Shown: positions 15,476 to 25,255, counted from the stretch's first letter. The stretch is DNA of 64,000 nt from Bradyrhizobium guangzhouense (GCF_004114955.1 NZ_CP030053.1:1736001-1800000), one strand, 5' to 3'. Notes: generated by a model from the sequence alone, not told the origin. Program-made: numbers and translations.

Positions 15476-16876
15476 ATGCAAGATCTCTGGCGCCTGTCGG
15501 CCGCCGACCTCGCTAGTCTCGTCAAATCCAGGAAGGTGTCCGCCAAAGAGGCCGCCAAGGCCGGCCTCGACCGCCTGGATGCCGTCAATCCCCGGCTCAA
15601 CGCCGTGATCGACCACCGGCCCGAGGACGTGCTCAAGCAGGCCGATGCCGTCGATGCCGCCATCGCCAGGGGCGAGGACCCCGGCGTGCTCGCGGGCGTG
15701 CCCGTCACCATCAAGGCCAATGTCGACCAGGAAGGCTTTGCCACCACCAACGGCCTGAAGCTTCAGAAGGACCTGATCGCGCGCGAGGACAATCCGGTCG
15801 TCGCCAATTTCCGCAAATCCGGCGCCATTCTCCTTGGGCGCACCAATTGCCCGGCCTTTTCCTATCGCTGGTTCACCACCAACCTCGTCCATGGCGACAC
15901 CAGGAACCCGCGCGATCCCTCGCTGACGCCGGGCGGCTCGTCCGGCGGCGCCGGCTCGGCGGTTGCATCAGGTATCGGCCATATCGCCCACGGCACCGAT
16001 ATCGCCGGCTCGATCCGCTATCCCGCCTATGCCTGCGGCGTGCACGGCCTGCGCCCGACCCTGGGTCGCATCCCCGCCTTCAATCCGGCGCTGCCCGAGC
16101 GCCCGATCGGCCCGCAGATCATGGCGGTGTCGGGACCGCTGGCCCGCACGGTGCATGATCTGCGTCTCTCGCTCGCCGCGATGTCCGCGCGCGACGCGCG
16201 CGATCCCTGGTACGTGCCGGTGCCGCTCGAAGGCCCGGCGCGCGAGAAGCGCGCCGCGCTCTGCCTCAACCCGGACGGCCTTGCCACCACGCCTGAGGTG
16301 AAGGCCGCCGTGACCGACGCTGGCAAGCGGCTGGAGCGCGCCGGGTGGACCGTCGATGTGATCGAGAACACGCCGCCGATGCGAAAGGCGGTCGAGTGGC
16401 AGATCAAGCTGTGGCTCGGCGACGGCTACGAGGCGCAGCTCGAAATGGCCGAGCGCGAGGGCGATCCCGGCGCGCTGGCCTGTCTGCGCGGTATCAGAGC
16501 CAGGGTCGTGCCGATGGACCAGGCGACTTACGCGAAGGCGCTGACCCGAAGAGCCACGCTGACCCGCGACTGGATGCTGTTCTTTGAAAAATATGCTGTG
16601 GTGCTGACGCCTGTTTCCGGCGAGCTGCCGTTCCCCGATCATCTCGATCGCAAGGACGCCGCATCCTTTGAGCGGGTCTGGGAAGCCCAGCTGCCGCAGA
16701 TCGCCATTCCCTTCATGGGCCTGCCGGGCCTGGTGGTCTCCACGGGCCTCGTCGGCAAGACGCCTGTCGGCGTGCATATCGTCTCGGGCCGCTACCGCGA
16801 GGATCTCTGTCTGCTCGCCGGCGAAGCGATCGAGGCGGGCGGCGTGCCGGCCTCGCCGATCGATCCCGTGGGTTAG
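15476..16876 (+). CDS. Amidase-signature family hydrolase
   Basis: A 466-residue amidase with the Ser-cisSer-Lys triad. Lys80 is in GVPVTIKANVD, Ser155 in the Gly-Ser-rich TPGGSSGGAGSAVASG, and nucleophile Ser179 in GTDIAGSIRYPA. It would hydrolyse an amide to acid plus ammonia, but the substrate is not predictable. GatA is unlikely because no gatB or gatC is nearby. The glutathione peroxidase gene follows after 2 bp, so the genes are likely cotranscribed. Confidence 0.88.
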   Translation: MQDLWRLSAADLASLVKSRKVSAKEAAKAGLDRLDAVNPRLNAVIDHRPEDVLKQADAVDAAIARGEDPGVLAGVPVTIKANVDQEGFATTNGLKLQKDLIAREDNPVVANFRKSGAILLGRTNCPAFSYRWFTTNLVHGDTRNPRDPSLTPGGSSGGAGSAVASGIGHIAHGTDIAGSIRYPAYACGVHGLRPTLGRIPAFNPALPERPIGPQIMAVSGPLARTVHDLRLSLAAMSARDARDPWYVPVPLEGPAREKRAALCLNPDGLATTPEVKAAVTDAGKRLERAGWTVDVIENTPPMRKAVEWQIKLWLGDGYEAQLEMAEREGDPGALACLRGIRARVVPMDQATYAKALTRRATLTRDWMLFFEKYAVVLTPVSGELPFPDHLDRKDAASFERVWEAQLPQIAIPFMGLPGLVVSTGLVGKTPVGVHIVSGRYREDLCLLAGEAIEAGGVPASPIDPVG

Positions 16877-16878
16877 CG

Positions 16879-17351
<473 letters not shown>

Positions 17352-17355
<4 letters not shown>

Positions 17356-17609
17356 GCGAGACTTCAATGAGCGATGAATTCCCGGACCGCCTGTCGGTCG
17401 ACCCCAACAGCCCCTATTACAACGCCGACATCCTCCAGCGCGACGTCGGCATCCGCTTCAAGGGCATCGAGAAGACCAATGTCGAGGAGTACTGCATCAG
17501 CGAAGGCTGGGTCCGCGTCACCGCCGGCAACGCCAAGGATCGCCACGGCAACCCGCTGACCATCAAGGTGCACGGCCCGGTCGAGCCGTATTTCAGGGAT
17601 AAGAAGTGA
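17352..17609 (+). CDS. DUF3297-family protein
   Basis: 85 residues, MSETSMSDEFPDRLSVDPNS, followed by YYNADILQRDVGIRFKGIEKTNVEEYCISEGW, seen here as RDVGIRFKG and VEEYCISEGW. These are characteristic of the small DUF3297 family, often annotated as glutathione peroxidase-associated by neighbourhood. Its ATG overlaps the glutathione peroxidase stop; a second ATG lies at 17367. The function is unknown. Confidence 0.85.
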
Positions 17610-17618
17610 CGGCGAAGC

Positions 17619-17698
17619 CGTCATTCCGGGGCTCGCGAAGCGAGAACCCGGAATCTCGAGATTCCGGGTCTGGTCCTTCGGACCATCCCGGAATGACG
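17619..17698. repeat. Dispersed palindromic repeat, family B (short form)
   Basis: CGTCATTCCGGGGCTCGCGAAGCGAG at the left and ATCCCGGAATGACG at the right, with an inner self-complementary GAATCTCGAGATTC. It lies immediately after the DUF3297 gene and can serve as a hairpin at the transcript end. Confidence 0.8.
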
Positions 17699-17722
17699 TG
17701 CTAACGAGCGAGAAAGCCCCCC

Positions 17723-18892
17723 ATGTCCGTCCGCATCGTCGACGTCCGCGAGATCACCAAGCCGATCTCGTCCCCGATCCGCAACGCCTATATCGATTTC
17801 ACCAAGATGACGACGAGCCTGGTCGCCGTCGTCACCGACGCGGTGGCGGACGGCAAGCGGGTCGTCGGCTACGGCTTCAATTCCAACGGCCGTTACGGGC
17901 AGGGCGGCCTGATCCGCGAGCGCTTTGCCCCGCGCATTCTCGAAGCCGATCCGAAATCGCTGCTCGACGCTGGCGGTGACAATCTCGACCCCGACAAGGT
18001 CTGGGGCGCGATGATGACCAACGAGAAGCCGGGCGGCCATGGCGAGCGCTCGGTCGCGGTCGGCACCATCGACATGGCGGTGTGGGATGCGGTGGCGAAG
18101 ATCGCGGGCAAGCCGCTGTTCCGCCTGCTTGCCGAACGCCACGGCGTCACCGCCAATCCGCGCGTGTTCGTTTACGCCGCCGGCGGCTATTATTATCCCG
18201 GCAAGGATCTCTCGATGCTGCGGGCTGAGATGCGCGGCTACCTCGATCGCGGCTACAACGTCGTCAAGATGAAGATCGGCGGCGCTGACATCGACGAAGA
18301 CCGCACCCGCATCGAGGCGGTGCTGAAGGAGATCGGCAAGGACGCACAGCTCGCCGTCGACGCCAACGGCCGCTTCAACCTCGAGACCGGCATCGCCTAC
18401 GCCAAGATGCTGCGCGACTATCCGCTGTTCTGGTACGAGGAAGTCGGCGATCCCCTCGACTACGCGCTGCAGGCCGCGCTCGCCGAGTTCTATCCCGGCC
18501 CGATGGCGACAGGCGAGAATCTCTTCAGCCACCAGGATGCCCGCAACCTCATTCGCTACGGCGGCATGCGCCCCGATCGCGACTGGCTGCAATTCGACTG
18601 CGCGCTGTCCTACGGCCTGTGCGAATACCAGCGCACGCTGGAGGTCCTCAAGACCTACGGCTGGTCCCCCAGCCGCTGCATCCCGCACGGCGGCCACCAG
18701 ATGTCGCTCAACATCGCCGCCGGCCTCGGTTTAGGCGGTAACGAAAGCTATCCCGACCTGTTCCAGCCCTATGGCGGCTTCCCCGACGGCGTCCGCGTCG
18801 AGAACGGCCACATCACCATGCCCGACCTTCCCGGCATCGGCTTCGAAGGCAAGTCCGATCTCTCCAAGGAGATGAAGGCGCTGGCGGAGTAG
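17723..18892 (+). CDS. tarD: D(-)-tartrate dehydratase, enolase superfamily
   Basis: 389 residues. It converts D-tartrate to oxaloacetate by Mg-dependent elimination. The residues of the characterised Bradyrhizobium enzyme are found at the positions I recall: Lys102 (NEKPGG), Lys184 in KMKIGG, metal ligands Asp213, Glu239 and Glu265 (VDANGRF, WYEEVG, ATGEN), and His322 in IPHGGHQ. The identical length and numbering make this specific call stronger than the general mandelate racemase/enolase family. It stands alone between a family B and a family C repeat, without an obvious tartrate transporter beside it. Confidence 0.88.
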   Translation: MSVRIVDVREITKPISSPIRNAYIDFTKMTTSLVAVVTDAVADGKRVVGYGFNSNGRYGQGGLIRERFAPRILEADPKSLLDAGGDNLDPDKVWGAMMTNEKPGGHGERSVAVGTIDMAVWDAVAKIAGKPLFRLLAERHGVTANPRVFVYAAGGYYYPGKDLSMLRAEMRGYLDRGYNVVKMKIGGADIDEDRTRIEAVLKEIGKDAQLAVDANGRFNLETGIAYAKMLRDYPLFWYEEVGDPLDYALQAALAEFYPGPMATGENLFSHQDARNLIRYGGMRPDRDWLQFDCALSYGLCEYQRTLEVLKTYGWSPSRCIPHGGHQMSLNIAAGLGLGGNESYPDLFQPYGGFPDGVRVENGHITMPDLPGIGFEGKSDLSKEMKALAE

Positions 18893-18932
18893 GACGCGCG
18901 TTGGTGCGCGGCAGCTGCGCCACGCACTCCGC

Positions 18933-19049
18933 TGTCATGCCCCGGCTTTGACCGGGGCATCCAGTACGCCGCGGCGGATGTGGAGAGAGCGAACTGTTCA
19001 ACGCCGGCCTCTGGAATACTGGATCGCCCGGTCGAGCCGGGCGATGACA
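18933..19049. repeat. Dispersed palindromic repeat, family C (TGTCATGCCCCGGC type)
   Basis: Begins TGTCATGCCCCGGC and ends GCCGGGCGATGACA, with internal ATCCAGTA and TACTGGAT arms. It separates the convergent ends of tarD and the malonyl-CoA decarboxylase gene. Related copies are at 20610 and, inverted, at 59184. Confidence 0.8.
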
Positions 19050-19094
19050 CCGAGGTTGCGGTCGCAAACGGCGCTAGCCACCGTCGTCGTGTAA

Positions 19095-20447
19095 CTACGA
19101 CAGCCGCATGTCCAGCAGTCTGCGCCCTTCGCCCTTGAGCAGCTTCTTCACCGCGCCCGACGCCACCACCTCGCCGTCATTGGCATAGGCTTCGTGGTTC
19201 TTCTCGATGTCGTCGAGGCGGTAGAGATAGTTGACCATGACGCCGGCGGATTCGCGCAGGCCCTTGGGCGAGAGGTCTCCTAGCCAGTTGATGCGCTCCA
19301 GCCGCGCGCCGTTGCCGAGGTGGAAGCGGGCGACGGAATCGATCAGGCGGCCCTTCGGCGTGCGCGCCTTCAGGAAGTAATGGGCGGCGAGCGGTTCGAT
19401 CAGGCTGCGCAGCTGCGCGGTGGTCTCCGGGTTCTCGTACCATTTGGGATCGTCCAGACGCCTGAGGATCTCGCGGTCCTCGTCCGACAGCGGCAACTCC
19501 TTGTCCTGCTTGATCCATGGCATGAAGCCCGGCACCGGCGACAGCGTCACGAAGGTGTCGAGCTTCGGCGTTTCGCGGCGCAGCTCCTCGACCACCTGCT
19601 TGATCAGGAAGCTGCCGAAGGAGATGCCGCCGAGGCCACGTTGGGTATTCGAGATCGAATAAAAGACGGCGGTGCGCGCCTTCTCGATCGGAAGATGCTG
19701 GCGATCGACCGCGAGCAGCGGCGCGATCGCGCCCGGAATCGTTTCGGTCAGCGCCACCTCGACGAAGATCAGGGGCTCGTCGACCATCGCCGGGTGGAAA
19801 AAGGCGTAGCAGCGGCGATCGACCGGATCGATGCGGCGGCGCAGATCGTCCCAGTCGCTGATCTCGTGCACGGCCTCATAGCGGATGATTTTTTCGAGGA
19901 TGTTGGCCGGGGTCGACCAGTCAATCCGGCGCAGCACGAGAAACCCCCTGTTGAACCAAGACGAGAGAAGATGCGAAACGTCGCGGTCGAGCGCGGCGAG
20001 ATCGGTGTGACCGTTCATCATGCCGAGCAGGTCGGCCCGCATGGCGACGAGATCGCCGGTGCCTCCGGGCGCGCGGTTGAGCCGGCGGATCAGTTCCTGC
20101 CGCCGCGGCTCCGAGGCGAAATGCAGCGCGCTCGCGTCCTCGTCATCAGGCTGGGCGCGCCACTTCTCGATCGCCTTGGACAAGCGCTCGCGGTCCGGGC
20201 CGAAATCGCGCACCAGCCCTTCGAAGAAGGCGCGGCGTCCGGCGGCATCCAACTCCTGGTAGATGTCGAGCACCTCACGCGCCATGGCGGTGCCGGAGGC
20301 TTCGCCCCGGCCCGACAGCAGCGCATCGCAGAGCGCGATCAGCCCGTCGGCATCCTGCTTGGCGTCAGTGGTATCCCCCCGGCGCAGCAGCGTACGGCCG
20401 CGCTCGGAAATCGTGGCGAGCAGGTCGGAGAAGAAGGCATTGGCCAT
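19095..20447 (-). CDS. Malonyl-CoA decarboxylase
   Basis: 450 residues of the MCD family, converting malonyl-CoA to acetyl-CoA and CO2. The N-terminal helical domain runs to about residue 165. The catalytic domain contains YSISNTQRGLGGISFGSFLIK, seen here as SISNTQRGLGG and SFGSFLIKQV. It also has LSPVPGFMPW and the His region FHLGNGARLERINW. The length is normal for a bacterial MatA-type enzyme. No malonate transporter or malonyl-CoA synthetase (matB, matC) is adjacent, so it is an orphan here. Confidence 0.92.
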   Translation of the reverse strand: MANAFFSDLLATISERGRTLLRRGDTTDAKQDADGLIALCDALLSGRGEASGTAMAREVLDIYQELDAAGRRAFFEGLVRDFGPDRERLSKAIEKWRAQPDDEDASALHFASEPRRQELIRRLNRAPGGTGDLVAMRADLLGMMNGHTDLAALDRDVSHLLSSWFNRGFLVLRRIDWSTPANILEKIIRYEAVHEISDWDDLRRRIDPVDRRCYAFFHPAMVDEPLIFVEVALTETIPGAIAPLLAVDRQHLPIEKARTAVFYSISNTQRGLGGISFGSFLIKQVVEELRRETPKLDTFVTLSPVPGFMPWIKQDKELPLSDEDREILRRLDDPKWYENPETTAQLRSLIEPLAAHYFLKARTPKGRLIDSVARFHLGNGARLERINWLGDLSPKGLRESAGVMVNYLYRLDDIEKNHEAYANDGEVVASGAVKKLLKGEGRRLLDMRLS

Positions 20448-20609
20448 CTGGGCTTTTCGAATCCGGGTTTGTGCGATGCGGAAGCTTACACGGGATTTAG
20501 GCGGAAGCCGATCACAATCAAGCAGGGGGATGCGGCATCTTTAGTTGGGCCGTGCGTTTTGGAGAATGGTGGCATGTCGAGTGAGGATTGAGTGGCGCCA
20601 GACCAACGC

Positions 20610-20722
20610 TGTCATGCCCCGGCTTGACCTGGCTTGACCGGGGCATCCAGTACGCCGCGCCTCTCGGTTCATTCACTGCCGTCGCGGAGTACTGGATCGC
20701 CCGGTCAAGCCGGGCGATGACA
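20610..20722. repeat. Dispersed palindromic repeat, family C, overlapping an AraC gene end
   Basis: TGTCATGCCCCGGCTTGACC at the left and GGTCAAGCCGGGCGATGACA at the right. The left arm contains a short internal doubling (GGCTTGACCTGGCTTGACC). Its right 50 bp supply the last codons and stop of the AraC-family gene. Confidence 0.8.
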
Positions 20723-21545
20723 CCGCGTGCGTGGCAAACTCCGTCGGCGTCCGTCCCGTCACCTGCCGGAATGCTGCGGAAAACGCCGGCACGCTGGCGT
20801 AACCGAGCTGCGTCGCGAGCTGCTTCACCGACACGCTCGCATCCGTCGACAGCCTCTGGATCGCCGCCGCGATCCTGGCGCGCTGGCACCAGCTCTTGAA
20901 GCTCAGCTGCGTCTCCGTCGAGAACAACCGCGACAGCGTGCGCGCCGACGTTCCAACCTCGCGCGCGAGCGCGTCGATGTCGTGCAGGCCGGTGGGATCG
21001 TCGAGCACGATCATTGCGGCGCGGCGGCAGCGCGGCTCGTGCGGCAACGGCACGAAGGTCGCGGAATCCTCGGCCTGGCGTAATTCCAGCATCACCAGGC
21101 GCACCAGCAGCTCGGTCCGCTCCTCGGTGTTGCGCGCGTCGAACAGCGCGAGGATCGCCTGATTGAGCAGCTGCGACACCCGCACCACGAACTCCCGGGT
21201 CAACCCTTCGGAGCGCTTTTCGCGCTTGAGCCAGGCGAGATCGAAATACAGCGTGCGCATCTCGATGTCGGCGAGCAGGTCGATGGCATGTTCGAGCCCG
21301 GCCGGCACCCAGACCGCGCGGTCCGGCGGCACCAGCCAGCGCCCGCCGGGCGTGTTCACCTGCATCGTACCTTTGGCGGCATAAATCAGCTGCGCTTCCC
21401 GGTGCATGTGCAGATCGATCCGCATCCCCTTGGGATAGTCGCGCGCGACCAGGTGCACACCCGCGGTGGAGCGGTGGTTGCCCTGGACCTCCCTGAGGAT
21501 TGGCGTTTCCAAAATTGGCGTTTGCAAGACAGTCATTGGCAGCAT
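20673..21545 (-). CDS. AraC-family transcriptional regulator with repeat-encoded tail
   Basis: 290 residues. An N-terminal cupin-like sensor (IDLHMHREAQLIYAAKGTMQV) is followed by a C-terminal double HTH. The HTH part is IDALAREVGTSARTLSRLF, then SFKSWCQRARIAAAI, and VKQLATQLGYASVPAFSAAFRQVTGRTP. The domain proper ends at about EFATHA; the final 16 or so residues (SSPGLTGRSSTPRRQ) are the translation of a family C repeat. It is divergent from an MFS transporter gene across only 51 bp, so it probably controls that transporter and itself. Confidence 0.88.
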   Translation of the reverse strand: MLPMTVLQTPILETPILREVQGNHRSTAGVHLVARDYPKGMRIDLHMHREAQLIYAAKGTMQVNTPGGRWLVPPDRAVWVPAGLEHAIDLLADIEMRTLYFDLAWLKREKRSEGLTREFVVRVSQLLNQAILALFDARNTEERTELLVRLVMLELRQAEDSATFVPLPHEPRCRRAAMIVLDDPTGLHDIDALAREVGTSARTLSRLFSTETQLSFKSWCQRARIAAAIQRLSTDASVSVKQLATQLGYASVPAFSAAFRQVTGRTPTEFATHAVSSPGLTGRSSTPRRQ

Positions 21546-21596
21546 CCCGTCATGGTGAGGACATATAACTCATTTCGGAGCAGGAGAGGATTCCGA

Positions 21597-22775
21597 ATGA
21601 ACAGCCCTGTCAGGGTCATCAGTTTCGTCAACGCGGGCCATTTCATCGACCATTATGCGATGCTCATTTTCGCGGCCGCCGTGATCATCATGGGGCCGGC
21701 GCTCGGCATGGCCTATTCGGAACTGCTTCCCTATGCGACCCCCGGCTTCATCGCCTTCGGCGCCGGCTCGCTGCTCACAGGCTGGCTGGGCGACCGCTGG
21801 AGCCGCCGTCACATGATGCTGATCTTCTTCGTCGGCATCGGCGCTTCCATGATTTCGGTCGGCTTCGTGCAGACGCCCGTGCAGCTCGGCGCGGCACTGC
21901 TCGCGATCGGCATCTTTGCCTCGATCTATCATCCCGTCGGCACGGCCATGATCGTGTCCTATGCCGAGCGGCTCGGCCGCGAGATGGGCATCAACGGTGT
22001 CTGGGGCAATCTCGGCGTTGCCTCCTCGGCACTGGTCACCGGCGTGATCGGCCAGTATCTCGGCTGGCGCTTTGCCTTCATCGTCCCCGGCATCGTCACC
22101 ATCCTGATCGGCATCGCCTTTGCGATGCTGGTGGTGCATGAGGATCGCAAGGGCTCCAGGCAAGCGGCGGCGCAGGCGCGCGTCGCCAAGCAGGACATGT
22201 GGCGCGTGGTGCTGTCGCTGCTGATCGTGGTGATCGCGATCTCCACCACCTTCAATGCCGTCACCGTCGCGCTGCCGAAGCTGTTTGCCGAGCGGCTCGC
22301 CGACCTCACCAAGAGCCCGGCGCTGCTCGGGGTCATCGCCGCCTGCGTCTACGTGTTCGGTGCCATGACCCAGTACACGATCGGCCGCCTGCTCGACCGT
22401 TACTCGCTGAAGACGGTGGCGCTGCCGCTGTCCTTCATGCTGGCGCCGTTTCTGTATCTGGCTGCGAGCCTGTCGAACCTGCCGCTGATCCTGGTCTCGA
22501 TCGGCATCGTCATGGGCGCGTTCGGCCAGGTCACGGTCAACGATGCCATGGTCGGCAAATACACCAGCGAGGAATGGCGCTCGCGCGCCTATGCGGTGCG
22601 CTACTTCATCGGCTTCACTGCGGCGGGCGCGTCGGTCGGCCTCGTCGCCTGGCTCTACGATCAGGGCGGCTTCGTCACCATGCTGCACGCCTTCGCCGCC
22701 CTGTGCCTGCTGGCGATCGCCGCCGCGATCATCCTGCCGCGCGAGATCCGGACGCCGCAGGTGCAGTCCGCCTGA
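21597..22775 (+). CDS. MFS transporter
   Basis: 392 residues with about twelve hydrophobic segments. The MFS loop 2-3 signature is GWLGDRWSRRHMML; the second half has an equivalent GRLLDRYSLKT. The ATG at 21597 follows AGGAGAGGA. Longer in-frame extensions would run through the regulator gene and are rejected. The substrate is unknown. The AraC-type regulator encoded divergently is the probable controller. Confidence 0.85.
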   Translation: MNSPVRVISFVNAGHFIDHYAMLIFAAAVIIMGPALGMAYSELLPYATPGFIAFGAGSLLTGWLGDRWSRRHMMLIFFVGIGASMISVGFVQTPVQLGAALLAIGIFASIYHPVGTAMIVSYAERLGREMGINGVWGNLGVASSALVTGVIGQYLGWRFAFIVPGIVTILIGIAFAMLVVHEDRKGSRQAAAQARVAKQDMWRVVLSLLIVVIAISTTFNAVTVALPKLFAERLADLTKSPALLGVIAACVYVFGAMTQYTIGRLLDRYSLKTVALPLSFMLAPFLYLAASLSNLPLILVSIGIVMGAFGQVTVNDAMVGKYTSEEWRSRAYAVRYFIGFTAAGASVGLVAWLYDQGGFVTMLHAFAALCLLAIAAAIILPREIRTPQVQSA

Positions 22776-22809
22776 CGCCCTGCCTTGAGGCGCGTGCCTG
22801 CATCCCCAT

Positions 22810-22896
22810 CGTCATTGCGAGCGCAGCGAAGCAATCTAGAATCTTTCCTCAGAGGTAGTCTGGATTGCTTCGTCGCAAGAGCTCCTCGCAATGACG
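22810..22896. repeat. Dispersed palindromic repeat, family A
   Basis: CGTCATTGCGAGCGCAGCG to CTCGCAATGACG, with inner GAAGCAATC and GATTGCTTC arms. It lies between the MFS gene and the antiporter gene. Confidence 0.85.
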
Positions 22897-22981
22897 GGGA
22901 GCAGGGAACCCGCTCCACCTCCCGCAAGTTCTATCCTCTGTAGCCCTGGCACCCGGGGCAGCCACGGGGGAAACATACCGC

Positions 22982-25249
22982 ATGCAGTGGAGCCTGCTCC
23001 GACCGGCCGGCCTCGCCCCCGCGGCCCTCGTGCTCACCACCATGGCCGCCAGCGCTGAGGGCGGCAAATCGGCTGGCCCGTCCGAATTCCTGCTGGTGAC
23101 GCAGATCGTGCTGCTGATCGCGGTAGGGCGGGGCCTTGGCGAGATCATGCAGCGGATCGGCCAGCCCTCGGTGATCGGCGAATTGCTCGCGGGCATTCTG
23201 CTCGGGCCGTCGCTGTTCGGCTGGATCTGGCCGGAGGCGCAGGCCGCGATCTTCCCGAAAATGCCCGAGCAGAAGGCGATGCTCGACGGCATCGCGCAAG
23301 TAGGCATCCTGCTGCTGTTGTTGCTCACCGGCATGGAGACCGACCTCAAGCTGGTCCGGAAGGTCGGCAAGGCCGCGATCGCGATCTCGATTGCCGGCAT
23401 CCTCGTGCCCTTCGCCTGCGGCTTCGCGCTCGGCGAATACCTGCCCGATGCGCTGCTTCCGAAGCCCGAGCAGCGCCTCGTCGCCTCGCTGTTCATGGGC
23501 ACGGCGCTGTCGATCTCGTCGGTGAAGATCGTCGCCGTGGTCGTGCGCGAGATGAACTTCATGCGCCGCAATGTCGGCCAGATCATCGTCGCGACCGCCG
23601 TGATCGACGACACCATCGGCTGGATCATCATCGCCGTCATCTTCAGCCTGGCCTCGCAGGGCACGCTGGACATCGCCTCGGTGGCGAAGGCCGTGCTGGG
23701 TACGCTCGTCTTCCTCGCGATCAGCTTCACCGTTGGTCGCCGCCTGGTGTTCCAGCTGATCCGATGGGCCAACGACAACCTCGTCAGTGCGGCCGCCGTG
23801 ATCACCGTGATCCTGCTGCTGATGGGCGTGATGGCGCTGATCACGCATGCGATCGGCGTCCACACGGTGCTCGGGGCCTTCGTCGCCGGCATCCTGGTCG
23901 GGGAGTCGCCGATCCTGACCCGGCAGATCGACGAGCGGCTGCGCGGGTTGATCTCGAGCTTCTTCATGCCCGTGTTCTTCGGTCTCGCCGGCCTCAGCGC
24001 CGATCTCTCGGTGCTGCGCGATCCAACTCTCCTGATGCTCACGGCCCTCCTGGTCGTGATCGCCAGCGTCGGCAAGTTCGGCGGCGCGTTCGCCGGCGGC
24101 ACGGTGGGCGGCCTGAGCACGCGGGAGTCGCTGGCGCTGGCGAGCGGAATGAATGCGCGCGGCTCGACCGAGGTCATCATTGCCACCATCGGCCTTTCCA
24201 TCGGCGTGCTCAGCCAGAACCTGTTTACGATGATCGTCACGATGGCGATCGTGACCACGATGGCGATGCCGCCGATGCTGCGCGCGGCGCTCGCGAAACT
24301 GCCAATGAACAAGGAGGAGAAGGAGCGGCTGGAGCGGGAAGAATTCGAGAAGCGCGGTTTCGTCGCCAATCTCGAACGTCCCTTGCTTGCGGTCGACGAG
24401 AGCGTCACCGCGACCTTTGCCTCGCACATTGTCGGGTTGATCGCCGGCATGCGCGGCCTGCCGATCACCGTGCTGCATATCGGCAAGCGGGCCAGCGAGC
24501 AGCAGAAGGACCGCGACGCCGATAAGAGCCATGAAGCCGTGGTGAAGAAGGCGGCCGAGACCGTCTCCGCCGTCGGTGACGGCGATTCGGGCAGCATCGA
24601 TGTCGTCACCCGCGCCAGGCGCGCCGAGCTCGGAGAGACCATCACCGAGGAGGCGCGCAAGGGCTTTGATCTTCTCGTCGTCGGCGTCGACAAGGTCGCC
24701 GCGGCCAAGGACCGCTTCGATCGCAGCATCGAGGACATCGCAGCAAAATTCGACGGACCGCTCGCGATCGTCGCTGCCAAGGGCAAGCATCTGAAGCAGC
24801 CGATGCCTGATGGCCTCAACATCCTCGTCCCCGTTTCCGGCAGCGGCGTCTCCAAGCGCGGCGCGGAGGTTGCCGTGGCGCTGACGCAGGCCGGATCAGG
24901 CTCGCTGCGGGTGATCTATGTGGCGACGACGCGAGACAAGGGCGCGCAGCGCGGCGCCTCTCGCGGCCTCGGTCAGGAAGCAGGCATCCTCAAGGACGCC
25001 AGCGATCTTGCCGCCCGCTACGATGTCGACATCACCACCACGCTGCGCGTCAACCGGTCGCCGGAGGCGGCGATCCTGCGCGAGATCGACACCACCGACG
25101 TCGACCTCGTCGTCATGGGCGTCGACCGCATCCAGGCCGATCATCTCTCCTTCGGCGGCGTTGCGGACGCCGTGCTCAGACAGTCGAAGGTCTCGGTGCT
25201 GCTGGTGTCGAGCGGCGAGGCGCGGCAGGCGTCGAGCGAGAAGGGGTAG
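22982..25249 (+). CDS. CPA2-type cation:proton antiporter with C-terminal USP-like domains
   Basis: 755 residues. After an N-terminal hydrophobic segment, a Na+/H+ exchanger (KefB-like) membrane domain spans about residues 35-440. It includes IGQPSVIGELLAGILLGPSLFG, seen here as GQPSVIGELLAG, then ATAVIDDTIGW with the acidic ion-binding pair, and SGMNARGSTEVIIA. The cytoplasmic part (about 460-750) contains two alpha/beta units resembling universal-stress-protein domains (ERPLLAVDESVTA to FDLLVVGVDK, and LNILVPVSGSG to VDLVVMGVDRI). It lacks a RCK/TrkA-N nucleotide domain. The fused USP-like modules suggest regulation by nucleotide or stress signals. Confidence 0.88.
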   Translation: MQWSLLRPAGLAPAALVLTTMAASAEGGKSAGPSEFLLVTQIVLLIAVGRGLGEIMQRIGQPSVIGELLAGILLGPSLFGWIWPEAQAAIFPKMPEQKAMLDGIAQVGILLLLLLTGMETDLKLVRKVGKAAIAISIAGILVPFACGFALGEYLPDALLPKPEQRLVASLFMGTALSISSVKIVAVVVREMNFMRRNVGQIIVATAVIDDTIGWIIIAVIFSLASQGTLDIASVAKAVLGTLVFLAISFTVGRRLVFQLIRWANDNLVSAAAVITVILLLMGVMALITHAIGVHTVLGAFVAGILVGESPILTRQIDERLRGLISSFFMPVFFGLAGLSADLSVLRDPTLLMLTALLVVIASVGKFGGAFAGGTVGGLSTRESLALASGMNARGSTEVIIATIGLSIGVLSQNLFTMIVTMAIVTTMAMPPMLRAALAKLPMNKEEKERLEREEFEKRGFVANLERPLLAVDESVTATFASHIVGLIAGMRGLPITVLHIGKRASEQQKDRDADKSHEAVVKKAAETVSAVGDGDSGSIDVVTRARRAELGETITEEARKGFDLLVVGVDKVAAAKDRFDRSIEDIAAKFDGPLAIVAAKGKHLKQPMPDGLNILVPVSGSGVSKRGAEVAVALTQAGSGSLRVIYVATTRDKGAQRGASRGLGQEAGILKDASDLAARYDVDITTTLRVNRSPEAAILREIDTTDVDLVVMGVDRIQADHLSFGGVADAVLRQSKVSVLLVSSGEARQASSEKG

Positions 25250-25255
25250 CTCCGC

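Noticed and set aside
15476..16876. GatA subunit of the aminoacyl-tRNA amidotransferase
   Set aside because: No gatB or gatC nearby, and the gene is followed by glutathione peroxidase; a general amidase fits better.
22849..24855. A 668-codon open frame and an overlapping 619-codon frame on the minus strand of the antiporter gene
   Set aside because: Their translations are Ser/Thr/Arg-rich or His/Asp/Arg-rich with no domain, and they mirror a clear antiporter on the plus strand. High GC at third positions produces such antisense frames.
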